Shown: positions 44,088 to 53,269, numbered from the stretch's first letter. The stretch is DNA of 64,000 bases from Prado023 sp963700475 (GCA_963700475.1 CAVOXR010000014.1:186001-250000), one strand, 5' to 3'. Notes: generated by a model not told the origin, from the sequence alone. Program-made: numbers and translations.

Positions 44088-45005
44088 TCAGCGGAAGATG
44101 CCGCGTCGGCGGACGAGCATGCGGTACAGGTTGTGCTGGATCGTCTCGCGCACCTGGTCGGTGATCTCGAACACGAGCATCGGATCCTCCGCTGCCGAGT
44201 CACCGAAGCCCTCGGCGTCGATCGGCTCACCGAACTCGATGACCCACTTCGAGGGCAAGGGGACCACGCCCAGTGGGCCCAGCCACGGGAAGGTCGGGGT
44301 GATCGGGAAGTAGGGCAGGCCGAACATGCGGGCCAGCACCTTCACGTTGCCGAGCATCGGGTAGATCTCCTCGGACCCCACCACCGAGCACGGCACGATC
44401 GGGACGCCCACCTTCAGGGCCGCCGACACGAAGCCGCCGCGGCCGAAGCGCTGCAACCGGTAGCGCTCCGAGAAGGGCTTGCCCGTGCCCTTGTAGCCCT
44501 CGGGCCAGACGCCCACGAGCTCACCGGAGCGCAGGAGCCGCTCGGCGTCGGCGTTGCACGCCAGGGTGGCGCCGGCCTTGCGCGCCAGCATCCCGACGAA
44601 CGGCATGTCGAAGACGATGTCCGCACCGAGGGGGCGCAGGTGACGATGGTTCGGATGGGTGTCATGGATCGCCATCTGCACCATCACGGCGTCCAGGCCG
44701 ATCGTGCCCGCATGGTTGGCCACGACCAGGGCACCACCCTCGGCCGGCACGTTGTCGATCCCGCGGACCTCGACCCGGAACCAGTGCTTGTAGAGCGGGC
44801 GCAGCGCAGCCAGCAGGACGCTGTCGTTGAGCTCGGGATCGAAGCCGAACTCATCCACCTCGTACTGGCCCAGGGCGCGCCGGCGCAGGAACTCCAGCGC
44901 CTCACCGACCTGATCGGCCCAGCTCGCGCCGTCGCCGATCACGGCCACCTCGCTGCTGGCCGGCTCGTCGGCGCCGGGCATGCGCAGGACAGTCGCGTCA
45001 TTCAC
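44088..45005 (-). CDS. PlsC-type lysophospholipid acyltransferase
   Basis: 305 residues. Acyltransferase motifs: VVANHAGTIGLDAVM (the usual NHxSxxD is NHAGTIGLD here), KAGATLACNADAERLL, GVWPEGYKGTGK (EGT-like motif replaced by PEGYKG) and VPIVPCSVVGSEE. The pattern matches Rv0502-type proteins. Most likely it transfers acyl chains during phospholipid or glycolipid synthesis. The GTG start overlaps the epimerase stop by four bases, so the two form one unit, as in M. tuberculosis Rv0501-Rv0502. Confidence 0.9.
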   Translation of the reverse strand: MNDATVLRMPGADEPASSEVAVIGDGASWADQVGEALEFLRRRALGQYEVDEFGFDPELNDSVLLAALRPLYKHWFRVEVRGIDNVPAEGGALVVANHAGTIGLDAVMVQMAIHDTHPNHRHLRPLGADIVFDMPFVGMLARKAGATLACNADAERLLRSGELVGVWPEGYKGTGKPFSERYRLQRFGRGGFVSAALKVGVPIVPCSVVGSEEIYPMLGNVKVLARMFGLPYFPITPTFPWLGPLGVVPLPSKWVIEFGEPIDAEGFGDSAAEDPMLVFEITDQVRETIQHNLYRMLVRRRGIFR

Positions 45006-46027
45006 GCCGACCACCCGGACAGGATGCGCCCGGCCACCGTCTCGGCACCCGTGACCAGCTCGGGGGTGATGACGTTGTTCAGCCGACGGGCATGCACGAA
45101 GTCGTCGAACGTCTCGGCGGTCGTGTACCGCGGGGTGTAGCCGAACTTCTCGCGCAGGCGGGTCGTGTCCACGGCCCGGCCATGGGTGAGCAACCGGATC
45201 TGCTCCGGGCTGAAGTCGGCGAACCCCCCACGACGGACCCAGCGACCCGCGACGCCCACCAACGGGGACCACACGGGAACCCCGACGCGCCCGGCACGGC
45301 GGATCGCCTGCGAGAGGGCAAGGACGCCATCGCCGGCGACGTTGTAGGTGCCGGCGTGGTCCTCGACGGTCGCCCGGCGGAGCACCTCGAGGCCGTCGTC
45401 CTCATGGACGAACTGGAGTCGGGCGTCGTAGCCGAGGACGGTCGGGATGACGGGCAGCGAGAAGTACTGGGCCATCGGCGTGTTCGCCGTCGGCCCCAGG
45501 AAGTTGGCGAACCTCAGAGTGGTGACGGTCAGGTCGGGCCGACGACGGGCCAGACCGCGCACGTACGACTCGACCTCGACCGAGTCCTTGGCCCAGCCGG
45601 AGGTGGGGAGGCTGGTCGGCTCCATCTCCTCGCTGAGCATCGCGGCGTCAGCCGCACCCGCCCCGTAGACGGAGGTGGACGACTTCACCACCAGCTTCTC
45701 CACCGATGACGCCTTCTGGCATGCTGCGAGCAGCTGCATCGTCCCGATGACGTTGATCTCCTTCATCGGGGTGCGCCCGCCGGCCTGGCGTGGGGTGGCG
45801 ATGACTCCCATGTGCACGACGGTGTCGACATCCGCGGTGGAGATCACCTTGCCGATGATCGGGTTGCGGATGTCGGCGCGCACGAAGTCAGCCCCACCGA
45901 TGTCCCCGGTGGGGGTCACGACATCCACGCCGATGACCCGCTCCACCTCGGGGTCATCGGTGAGCAGGCGCGCCATCCTCCCGCCGAGGTAACGGGAGAC
46001 CCCCGTCACGAGAACGACACGCGCCAT
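45002..46027 (-). CDS. NAD-dependent epimerase/dehydratase (extended SDR)
   Basis: 341 residues. Rossmann start VVLVTGVSRYLGGRMARLL with a GxSxxxG variant of GxxGxxG, VVHMGVIATPRQ, KSSTSVYGAG (catalytic Ser/Thr region) while the usual YxxxK is not clear: the corresponding segment reads GWAKDSVEVESYV. This unusual active site is also found in the Rv0501 (galE2) group, so the enzyme may not be a true epimerase. It heads the unit with the acyltransferase and lies five bases behind the tiny Rv0500B-like gene. Confidence 0.88.
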   Translation of the reverse strand: MARVVLVTGVSRYLGGRMARLLTDDPEVERVIGVDVVTPTGDIGGADFVRADIRNPIIGKVISTADVDTVVHMGVIATPRQAGGRTPMKEINVIGTMQLLAACQKASSVEKLVVKSSTSVYGAGAADAAMLSEEMEPTSLPTSGWAKDSVEVESYVRGLARRRPDLTVTTLRFANFLGPTANTPMAQYFSLPVIPTVLGYDARLQFVHEDDGLEVLRRATVEDHAGTYNVAGDGVLALSQAIRRAGRVGVPVWSPLVGVAGRWVRRGGFADFSPEQIRLLTHGRAVDTTRLREKFGYTPRYTTAETFDDFVHARRLNNVITPELVTGAETVAGRILSGWSA

Positions 46028-46031
46028 GGTG

Positions 46032-46130
46032 CTACTTGGCGTTACGGCGCTGGACCCGCGTGCGCTTGAGCAGCTTGCGGTGCTTCTTCTTCGCCATCCG
46101 CTTGCGACGCTTCTTGATCACAGAACCCAC
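46032..46130 (-). CDS. Tiny basic ribosome-associated protein (Rv0500B/bS22-like)
   Basis: 32 residues starting MGSVIKKRRKRMAKKKHRK, over half Lys/Arg, ending RRNAK. It matches the AURKAIP1/COX24-domain peptide of actinobacteria (Rv0500B), probably the small-subunit protein called bS22 in mycobacterial ribosome structures; that equivalence is from memory. GTG start, stop TAG at 46034-46032, four bases before the epimerase start. It is below usual gene-caller length. Confidence 0.9.
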   Translation of the reverse strand: MGSVIKKRRKRMAKKKHRKLLKRTRVQRRNAK

Positions 46131-46237
46131 AGGGAGACCTCACAGACTTGCCGGAAATTACCGCCCATGCTACCGGTCGGGCGCACCAGCCGGAAACCAC
46201 GCCGGTCACCTTCGGCCCCTCGAGGAGGGCTGCGGAC

Positions 46238-46435
46238 TCAGGCGGTGTCGACGAACGAGCGGCGCAGGTAGTCGTCGACCACGTACTCGGGGATCCGGAC
46301 GGAGCGGCCAACCTTCAGTGCGGGAAGCGCGCCGGAGTTCACCATGCGGTACACCGTCATCTTCGACAGGCGCATGATGGCAGCGACCTCGGCGACAGTC
46401 AGCAGGCGAACCTCGCCCAACGGTCGATCGGTCAT
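46238..46435 (-). CDS. Excisionase-like HTH protein (Rv0500A type)
   Basis: 65 residues with a winged helix-turn-helix of the MerR/BldC/excisionase kind: LTVAEVAAIMRLSKMTVYRM and LPALKVGRSVRIPEYVVDDYL. GGAGGTGAT five bases before the ATG is the best ribosome site in the window. The same protein precedes Rv0500B in mycobacteria and is related to BldC, a developmental DNA-binding protein of Streptomyces, so it is chromosomal and not a phage excisionase. Confidence 0.9.
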   Translation of the reverse strand: MTDRPLGEVRLLTVAEVAAIMRLSKMTVYRMVNSGALPALKVGRSVRIPEYVVDDYLRRSFVDTA

Positions 46436-46559
46436 CGGATCACCTCCCCTCACCGGGTTTCGAATCACCTCATCGTACGCCTGAGTAGGTCCTGAGGAAA
46501 TGGGGCGGAGCATGCTGATGTGAACGCGCTCTCCGCGACCGGCGGATGAAACCGCGTGC

Positions 46560-47756
46560 TCAGAACGCCCCGAACGGGTCAGCCATCAGGCCCCAGTGCG
46601 GGAAGACTGCCCGCCGGGTGTCCATGATGGCGCGGTCCAGCGGATCCTCCGGGTGGTAGCTGCGCTCGAACGGCTGCGCCCAGGGGTCGTTGCCATCAGT
46701 CATGCGACCGGGGGCCGCGCGACCCAGCAGGTCCAGCACGAACACCCGGAAGGCCTCGGGGGTGGGGGTCTCGGGAGCGATGGGTCGATGCAGCGCCTCG
46801 GCGATCAGGTGCGTCCACGCCCTCGGGACCACGTCCACGACCTCGTATCCACCTCCGCCGACAGCGACCCAGCGCCCACCGGCCAGGCGATGGGCCAGCC
46901 GATGCACGGCGGAGTAGGACGTGCGCTGGCCGTCCACGCTGAGCAGCAGGTGAGCCATGGCGTCCTCGAAGTGCGAGTCGCAGCCGTGCTGGCTGACCAG
47001 GAAGTCGGGTGCGAACTCCTCCACGACCGAGGGGACGACCGCATTGAACGCCCGCAGCCACTGGTTGTCGGCGGTCCCTGCGGGCAGCGCCACGTTCACC
47101 GCCGTACCCTCGGCCCCCGCAGCACCGATGTCACCCGGCCAGCCCGTTCCCGGGAACAGGGTGCGGCCGCTCTCATGGAGGCTGATGGTCAGCACCCGCG
47201 GGTCGTCGTAGAACATCGCCTGCACGCCGTCGCCATGGTGGGCGTCGACATCGATGTAGGCCACTCGCTGCACCCCGCGGTCGAGCAACCAGCGGATGGC
47301 CACCCCGACGTCGTTGTAGACGCAGAAGCCGGCCGCGCGGTCCGCCATGGCGTGGTGCATCCCGCCGAACAGGTTCACGGCGTGCTGCGAACGCCCCGAG
47401 TGCACCTCGTCGACCGCCCTGATCGTGGCCCCGCACAGGTGTGCGGCTGCCTCGTGCATGCGCGGGAACACCGGCACGTCATCCGTGCCCATCCCGAACT
47501 TCGGGTCGCCGGGGTCCCCTGTGTGACCGGCGGTGCGCACGGCGGTCAGGAAGTCCGGCACGTGGACCTTCACCAGGTCATGGACCCCCGCGGGCTCAAC
47601 GTCGCGGATCACGTCGACGTTCGGGACCTGGAGGAGCCCGAAGTCCTCGGCCAGGCGCAGGGCGAGCTGAACCCGGATCGGGGCCATCGGATGGCCCTGC
47701 CCGAAGTTGTACGCCGACAACGAGGGGTCGGCAATCACGGCCACCCGATCGCTCAC
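46560..47756 (-). CDS. acuC: AcuC-type zinc deacetylase (histone deacetylase family)
   Basis: 398 residues. Motifs: GQGHPMAPIRVQLA, NLFGGMHHAMADRAAGFCVYND (catalytic His pair), YIDVDAHHGDGVQAMFYDDP (zinc ligands) and SQHGCDSHFEDAMAHL (zinc Asp), WVAVGGGGYEV (Tyr). AcuC proteins deacetylate lysine, notably acetyl-CoA synthetase. The start at GTG 47756 begins VAVIADPSL, the first strand; longer frames read into low-quality sequence. It stands between the HTH gene and the divergent ktrB. Confidence 0.93.
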   Translation of the reverse strand: MSDRVAVIADPSLSAYNFGQGHPMAPIRVQLALRLAEDFGLLQVPNVDVIRDVEPAGVHDLVKVHVPDFLTAVRTAGHTGDPGDPKFGMGTDDVPVFPRMHEAAAHLCGATIRAVDEVHSGRSQHAVNLFGGMHHAMADRAAGFCVYNDVGVAIRWLLDRGVQRVAYIDVDAHHGDGVQAMFYDDPRVLTISLHESGRTLFPGTGWPGDIGAAGAEGTAVNVALPAGTADNQWLRAFNAVVPSVVEEFAPDFLVSQHGCDSHFEDAMAHLLLSVDGQRTSYSAVHRLAHRLAGGRWVAVGGGGYEVVDVVPRAWTHLIAEALHRPIAPETPTPEAFRVFVLDLLGRAAPGRMTDGNDPWAQPFERSYHPEDPLDRAIMDTRRAVFPHWGLMADPFGAF

Positions 47757-47847
47757 CTGCCCACCGTAGTCCCAGTGCGCTGCCGGACGGCGCGCGGAGG
47801 CGGTCCACAATGGGCATAGCCACCCCGCAAGTGAATAGCCTCGCGAC

Positions 47848-49473
47848 ATGATCCTGCGTCGGGCCCGCAATGAGCCACGGCGCAGGATGCTCCGGGCCCG
47901 ACGTCAGCTCGAGGCCGAGACCCAGACCAGTGAGTTCTTCCCAGCGCCCGGTGCGACGACCCACGGTGACTCCGAGGTCCTTGCCCGCACGAGGGCCAGG
48001 CAGGCCCGGATCGCGCGTCGCTCGCCGGCCCGGACGATCACCCTGTCATTCGCCATCCTGTGCGCGCTCGGGGCACTCCTGCTCATGCTGCCGATCATGC
48101 GGGCGGGCCCCGGATCGGCCAGCCCGGGCGTCGCTCTCTTCACGTCCGTGAGCGCGAGCTGCGTCACCGGCCTGGCAGTGGTCGACACCGGGACCTACTG
48201 GAGCGTCGCGGGCCAGATCACCATCCTGATCCTCATCCAGATCGGCGGTTTCGGCATCCAGGCCCTGGGCACCCTCTGGATCCTCCTGCTGAATCGCCGA
48301 CTCGGGGCGGCTTCCCGATTGGCGGCACAGGCCGAGACCGGCGCGCTCACCCAGGGCGAGGTACGCCAGGTGCTCCGAGCGCTTGCGGTGATCACGTTGA
48401 CCGTCGAGTCCCTGGTCGCCCTGATGCTGGCAGCACGGCTCTGGTGGCACTACGACGCATCCTGGGCGCAGGCGGCGTGGCTGGGGATCTTCCACAGCAT
48501 CAGCGCCTTCAACAACGCGGGGTTCGCCCTTGCCTCCGACTCCCTGGTCTCCTACGGCCAGGACCCGTTGATCCTGGGGCCGATCGGCCTGGCCATCATC
48601 ATCGGCGGACTGGGGTTCCTCGTCGTCCTCGAGCTGTACCGCCGTGCCAGCGGGCAGAGCAGCCTGGTGCCGCGACGTCGGTCGACGACGATGACCCACG
48701 ATGAGGTGGTCGCCCGAGGTCGCTCGCTGTCGCAGCGCTCCCGTTACCGCCTCGGGGCCTTCCACCCCGAGCGGTTCGGCTTCGCCAACCCCATCCCGCT
48801 GTCGCTGCACACGCGGCTGATGCTCGTCGGCACGACGATCATGATCGCCGTCGGCACATTCGGCTTCGCCCTGTTCGAGTGGGCCAATCCCCTGACCCTG
48901 GGCCCCATGTCCTGGTGGGAGAAGGCCCTCCAGTCGGTGTTCTCCGGCGGGATCACGCCCAGGACCGCCGGCTTCAACACCGTGGACTACGGGGTGGTGA
49001 TCCCCGAGACCCGCCTGCTGACCGACGCGCTGATGTTCGTCGGCGGCGGCAGCGGCAGCACCGCCGGCGGCATCAAGGTGACGACCCTGATGATCCTGTT
49101 CATGGCCGCGCGCGCGGAGATCCGCGGGCACCAGGACGTCAATGTGCTGGACCGCCGCATCCCCAACACGACCGTCCGCGTCGCCATCTCGGTCGCGATG
49201 ATCAGCCTGGGCGCGGTGCTGGTCGGCACGATGGCCCTGCAGGGCCTCACCGACCTGGAGCTCGACCTCGCGCTGTTCGAGGTCACCTCCGCGCTGGCCA
49301 CCGTCGGGTTGTCGGCCAACGTGACACCCGGCCTCGGGGCGGCCCCCCAGCTGCTGCTCATCGCGCTCATGTTCCTGGGCCGGGTCGGCCCGGTCACCCT
49401 CGCGTCGTCGCTGACCCTGCGCAACACCGCCCGCGAGTACCGGCTGCCCGAGGGCCGCCCCATGATCGGCTGA
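47848..49473 (+). CDS. ktrB: Potassium uptake protein KtrB/TrkH
   Basis: 541 residues. Four MPM pore repeats: SVSASCVTGLAVVD, HSISAFNNAGFAL, SGGITPRTAGFNTVD and TSALATVGLSANVTPG, each with the selectivity-filter Gly, plus GGGSGSTAGGIKVTT between repeats three and four. About 60 basic hydrophilic residues precede helix 1, longer than usual for KtrB. It forms the membrane part of a K+ channel-transporter gated by KtrA, encoded 21 bases downstream. Confidence 0.93.
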   Translation: MILRRARNEPRRRMLRARRQLEAETQTSEFFPAPGATTHGDSEVLARTRARQARIARRSPARTITLSFAILCALGALLLMLPIMRAGPGSASPGVALFTSVSASCVTGLAVVDTGTYWSVAGQITILILIQIGGFGIQALGTLWILLLNRRLGAASRLAAQAETGALTQGEVRQVLRALAVITLTVESLVALMLAARLWWHYDASWAQAAWLGIFHSISAFNNAGFALASDSLVSYGQDPLILGPIGLAIIIGGLGFLVVLELYRRASGQSSLVPRRRSTTMTHDEVVARGRSLSQRSRYRLGAFHPERFGFANPIPLSLHTRLMLVGTTIMIAVGTFGFALFEWANPLTLGPMSWWEKALQSVFSGGITPRTAGFNTVDYGVVIPETRLLTDALMFVGGGSGSTAGGIKVTTLMILFMAARAEIRGHQDVNVLDRRIPNTTVRVAISVAMISLGAVLVGTMALQGLTDLELDLALFEVTSALATVGLSANVTPGLGAAPQLLLIALMFLGRVGPVTLASSLTLRNTAREYRLPEGRPMIG

Positions 49474-49494
49474 TCGTGATGAGAGGAGAGTCCG

Positions 49495-50157
49495 ATGGAT
49501 GCTCGCGAGGTTGAGCCGGTCGTCATCCTGGGTCTGGGCCGCTTCGGCCAGTCCGTGGCCCAGGCGCTCACCCGGGAGGGGTGCGAGGTCCTGGCCGTGG
49601 ACCGTGACCCCGACCTGGTCCGCGAGATCAGCAAGCGAGTGACCATGGCCGTGCAGGCCGACGTCACGAGCCGTGAGGCCCTCGAACAGCTCGGCGTCGG
49701 CGAGTACACCCGGGCGGTGGTGGCGATCGGTGACGCAGTGGAGTCCTCGCTGGTGTGCGCGCTCGTCCTCAAGGAGGACCTGAAGATCCCCGAGATCTGG
49801 GCCAAGGCGATCAACGCCCAGCAGGCCAAGATCCTGCGCAAGATCGGCGTCACCGAGGTGGTGTACCCCGAGCTCGAGGTGGGCAGGCGCGTCGCCCACA
49901 CCCTGCTCGGCCACCGCACCGAGTACATCCCGACCCTCGACGGGCTGGCGTACGCCGCACTGCCCGTGCCCCCCGGTCTGGGCGGCCGCCGGCTCGCAGA
50001 CGCCCGGGAGCTGGCTGAGAAGGGGATCCTCGTCCTTGGGGTCAGCCGCAGGGGGCGCGGCATGCCGGAACTGCCCACCCCGGACACGGTCCTCGGCGCC
50101 GGCGACGTCCTCGTCGTCTGCGGACCGGAGGACGAGGTGTCGCCGATGCTGGCCTAG
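49495..50157 (+). CDS. ktrA: Potassium uptake regulatory protein KtrA/TrkA
   Basis: 220 residues with an RCK-N Rossmann domain (VVILGLGRFGQSVAQAL, AVDRDPDLVREIS) binding NAD/ATP and an RCK-C domain (about 140-220). GAGAGGAGAG precedes the ATG by five bases. It gates KtrB; both genes are rightward and adjacent. Confidence 0.94.
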   Translation: MDAREVEPVVILGLGRFGQSVAQALTREGCEVLAVDRDPDLVREISKRVTMAVQADVTSREALEQLGVGEYTRAVVAIGDAVESSLVCALVLKEDLKIPEIWAKAINAQQAKILRKIGVTEVVYPELEVGRRVAHTLLGHRTEYIPTLDGLAYAALPVPPGLGGRRLADARELAEKGILVLGVSRRGRGMPELPTPDTVLGAGDVLVVCGPEDEVSPMLA

Positions 50158-50184
50158 GCAACAGCGCCGAGGGGCGAGGTTCGG

Positions 50185-51003
50185 TCAGGACCGGCCGAGC
50201 TCCGCCGATCGGTCGCGGCAGGCGCGCATGGCGTTGGCGAAGGCGGCCTTGACCGCGGCGTCGTCGAGCACGTGCAGCGCTGCGGCCGTCGTTCCCCCGG
50301 GGGAGGTGACGTTCTCGCGCAGCACGGTCGGGTGCTCGCCGGTGTCGCGCATCATCGTGGCGGCCCCGAGCAGGGTCTGGACCGTGAGGTCGTGCGCCAG
50401 CGGCCGCGGCAACCCCAGCATCACGCCGGCGTCGATCATGGCCTCAGCCACGTAGAAGATGTAGGCCGGGCCTGACCCGCTGACCGCGGTGACGGCGTCC
50501 TGTTGGGCTTCGGGGGTCGTCCGCACGGCGCCGACAGCGCCGAGGACGCGCTCGGCCAGCGACAGCGACTCGGGCGGGCAGCCGGGCGCCGGGGACATGA
50601 CAGACATACCCATCCCGACCAGGGCCGGGGTGTTGGGCATGACCCGAACCAGCGCCGTACCAGCCGGCAGGTGCGCCGCCAGGGTGGCGGTCGACAGTCC
50701 GGCAGCCAGCGAGACCACGGTGGTGCCGGCCTGCAGGTTGGGCGAGATGTCATCGAGGACGGTGGTGACGTCGTGTGGCTTGACCGCCACGACCACGAGA
50801 TCGGCCCCGACAACGGCCTGCGCGGATGGGCGGAACTCGATGCCATGGCGCTCCCGCACCGCATGAGCCGTCGGTTCGTGGGCCTCGGCGGCGACGATCC
50901 GCGCGGGATCCCACCCGGAGTCGAGCATGCCCGCGAGCACTGCCTGCCCCATCCTCCCAACACCGAGCAGGGCGACCCGTGGGAACTCGCTCACGTCACT
51001 CAC
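50185..51003 (-). CDS. proC: Pyrroline-5-carboxylate reductase
   Basis: 272 residues. NAD(P) fold VALLGVGRMGQAVLAGML, VVVAVKPHDV, RVMPNTPALVGMGM, and the ProC signature AVSGSGPAYIFYVAEAMIDAGVMLGL followed by LRENVTSPGGTTAAAL. It makes proline from P5C. The GTG start overlaps the stop of proline dehydrogenase upstream by four bases (GTGA), an unusual pairing. In M. tuberculosis proC (Rv0500) sits directly before Rv0500A; here acuC and ktrBA lie between. Confidence 0.96.
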   Translation of the reverse strand: MSDVSEFPRVALLGVGRMGQAVLAGMLDSGWDPARIVAAEAHEPTAHAVRERHGIEFRPSAQAVVGADLVVVAVKPHDVTTVLDDISPNLQAGTTVVSLAAGLSTATLAAHLPAGTALVRVMPNTPALVGMGMSVMSPAPGCPPESLSLAERVLGAVGAVRTTPEAQQDAVTAVSGSGPAYIFYVAEAMIDAGVMLGLPRPLAHDLTVQTLLGAATMMRDTGEHPTVLRENVTSPGGTTAAALHVLDDAAVKAAFANAMRACRDRSAELGRS

Positions 51004-51917
51004 CGGCCGAGCGCCGCGCGGGCAGCCTGGCCGATGGAGTTGGGCTTCAGGGCGATCCGGCGCGACATGTAGCGGGCCCAGTCCGGGCCGAATGGGACGA
51101 GGATGCCCACCCGCTCCCCGGTCGAGACGAGCTCGGCGGCGGCATCAGGACGGACGCCGAGGCGGAACTGGAAGGAGTAGTGCCCGGGCTCCCGGTCGGA
51201 GCGCACGGCAAGGGCCGTGGCGATCTCGATCAGCCGACGGTCATGGGTGGCGATGGTGGTCCGGGCGCCCGCCGCCATCAGGAGCTTGGCGCAGCGAACG
51301 TAGGCCTTGTCCACCTCATGCCCTGCGGTGAACGCGAGCCCCTCGGCCTCGCCGGCCTCCTGTCGCACGAGCCGGACCCGCGCACCAGCCCGGCCCAGGT
51401 CTCCGCAGTCCGCCTCGGAGCGCAGGAGGTTCGCCGCGATCGTCACCCCGAGGTCAGGGTGCTCCCCGGCAAGGGCGGCGTGGATCGACAGCGTGTCATC
51501 CAGGTGCTCGTGGGCGACCCCGTCGAGGGTCACTGTCATCCCGACCTCCTCGGCCGCCGCACACAGGATGGCGAGATCGGCGGTGACCGAGGCCGCGTCG
51601 GCCCCACGGGACAGGCCAAGTGCGGCCACGTCCACCATGAGGTCCGCCCCGGCCGCGAGGTCCGCGGAGTCCAGGGCCTCGATCGTCTGCATGTGGACCA
51701 GCAGGCAGGAGGCCAACGCCTGGGGATCGGGCAGGTAGGCGACCGAGGCCGACATGCCGGAGGCTGCCACCACCTCGACAGCGGATACCGCCGCCGCCAC
51801 CGTCTCCCCGGGGACGAACGGGCTCACCGCGTTGCGGGTCGCCGGCATCTGGTCGATCGCCGATGCGAACGAGTCCCGGTTGGGCATCCTCTTGAGAAGA
51901 CCGCTGAAGTCGACCAT
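51000..51917 (-). CDS. Proline dehydrogenase
   Basis: 305 residues, single-function PRODH TIM barrel with FAD. Signs: DLMVDVAALGLSRGAD, TVTLDGVAHEHLDDT, ANLLRSEADCGDL, VRLVRQEAGEAEG, YVRCAKLLM, IATHDRRLIEIA and FQFRLGVRPD, ending WARYMSRRIALKPNSIG where the two Arg bind proline carboxylate. It oxidises proline to P5C and feeds electrons to quinones. Fused or neighbouring P5C dehydrogenase is absent here; instead the reverse enzyme ProC follows with a four-base overlap. Confidence 0.9.
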   Translation of the reverse strand: MVDFSGLLKRMPNRDSFASAIDQMPATRNAVSPFVPGETVAAAVSAVEVVAASGMSASVAYLPDPQALASCLLVHMQTIEALDSADLAAGADLMVDVAALGLSRGADAASVTADLAILCAAAEEVGMTVTLDGVAHEHLDDTLSIHAALAGEHPDLGVTIAANLLRSEADCGDLGRAGARVRLVRQEAGEAEGLAFTAGHEVDKAYVRCAKLLMAAGARTTIATHDRRLIEIATALAVRSDREPGHYSFQFRLGVRPDAAAELVSTGERVGILVPFGPDWARYMSRRIALKPNSIGQAARAALGR

Positions 51918-52063
51918 GGCTCCACCTCCGCGCCGAAGGCTACGCGGGCCACCACCACCTCGTCGCCCCGGAGGTGCCGCCAGCCGGTCCGGGCCACCTC
52001 TCCGCTCGCGGCCGCACGTTGAGGACCGATAGCCTTGCCTGCACCACGGGAAAGGCAGGGCAG

Positions 52064-53245
52064 GTGAAGATCCCCAGTCTGTCCGGGCTGCCAGGTGCGG
52101 CCACGGTGACCGGAATGCTGCAGGGCATCGAGTCGCGCGTCGTTGGCGCCCTCGAGGATGTCGACTGGGTGAACGTCGCCCAGACGACCGACAAGTCCCT
52201 CAACGCCGGACGCATCCAGTTCAAGACCAGGCGCCAGGCCCTGCGCCCCACTGTCGTCGTGACCTATCGGGGGTGGTACGCCGACGGCGTTGCCCACCTG
52301 ACAGCCCGCACCATCGAGAAGCCGCTGTTCACCGCCGGCGAGATGTCGATGGGCCTGGGATCCACCATGCGCGCCAACCTGCGCCGCTTCACCGTGCTGA
52401 CGATGTCCGACGTCACCGTGCACGCATCGATGGGCTCGGCCTCCGGCGACTTCACCAGCGACACCGACGGGTACCTGCACATCGAACTGCCGGTCGGCCC
52501 CCTCTCCCCCGGGTGGCATGTCGTGGACATCGATCCAGTGGACGGCTCCGTCGCCCACACGACGGGGCGCGTACTGGTCCCTGACCCCCGTGGGGGCACA
52601 GCGATCGTCTCCGACATCGACGACACCATCATGAAGACCGGCCTCACCCAGGGGTGGACGGCGCTGGGGCGCACGCTGTTCCGCGACGTCGCCGACCGCA
52701 AGCCCGTCCTCGGGATGTCCACGCTCTACGCCGGCCTCGCCCGAGGCGACGGATCCCAGCGCACGGTCCCGTTCTTCTACGTCTCGACGGGTTCGTGGAA
52801 CCTCTACGACTACCTGGTGGCGTTCACCAACCTGCACCGCTTCCCCCGCGGCCCCCTGTTCCTGACCGACTGGGGCCCCACCTCGGATCGGCTCATGCGC
52901 GACGGCCGGGAACACAAGCGCGCGACGATCCGCGCACTGCTCGAGGGCAACCCGGACTACACGTTCGTCCTCATCGGCGACGTCGGTCAGGGCGACCCGG
53001 AGACCTACGAGCTGATGGCCCGGGAGTACCCCGGGCGGATCTCAGCCATCTTCCTGGTCTACGTCGGATCCCACATGGCCGAGCGCAGCGAGCAGGTGGC
53101 CGCCCGCGCCGCCGCACTGCGCGAGGAGGGCATCGGTATGTACTACGTGGAGAACGCCGTCGAGGCTGCGACGGTGGCGTGGCAGCTGGGCCTGGTGGAC
53201 CAGGCGACCACGATCGCCGTGGCCCGGGAGTTCGACGGACGCTGA
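52064..53245 (+). CDS. App1/DUF2183 phosphatidate phosphatase-like protein
   Basis: 393 residues. The C-terminal half is the DUF2183 HAD-like domain with IVSDIDDTIMKTGLT (DxDxT), FYVSTGSWNLYDYLV, FLTDWGPT and FVLIGDVGQGDPETYELM. In yeast App1 this domain is a Mg-dependent phosphatidate phosphatase. The N-terminal half (about 1-180) is a beta-rich domain common to bacterial members. GTG at 52064 with AAAGG upstream is chosen; the frame is open further up but lacks coding character. Confidence 0.88.
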   Translation: MKIPSLSGLPGAATVTGMLQGIESRVVGALEDVDWVNVAQTTDKSLNAGRIQFKTRRQALRPTVVVTYRGWYADGVAHLTARTIEKPLFTAGEMSMGLGSTMRANLRRFTVLTMSDVTVHASMGSASGDFTSDTDGYLHIELPVGPLSPGWHVVDIDPVDGSVAHTTGRVLVPDPRGGTAIVSDIDDTIMKTGLTQGWTALGRTLFRDVADRKPVLGMSTLYAGLARGDGSQRTVPFFYVSTGSWNLYDYLVAFTNLHRFPRGPLFLTDWGPTSDRLMRDGREHKRATIRALLEGNPDYTFVLIGDVGQGDPETYELMAREYPGRISAIFLVYVGSHMAERSEQVAARAAALREEGIGMYYVENAVEAATVAWQLGLVDQATTIAVAREFDGR

Positions 53246-53269
53246 CGGCACGTCCGGCCCTCCGTGCCG
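53246..53269 (+). terminator. Short hairpin after the DUF2183 gene
   Basis: CGGCACG pairs with CGTGCCG around a ten-base loop directly after the stop codon. Confidence 0.55.

Noticed and set aside
46238..46435. Phage excisionase
   Set aside because: No integrase or phage genes are near, and the protein matches the chromosomal Rv0500A/BldC-like type in a conserved neighbourhood.
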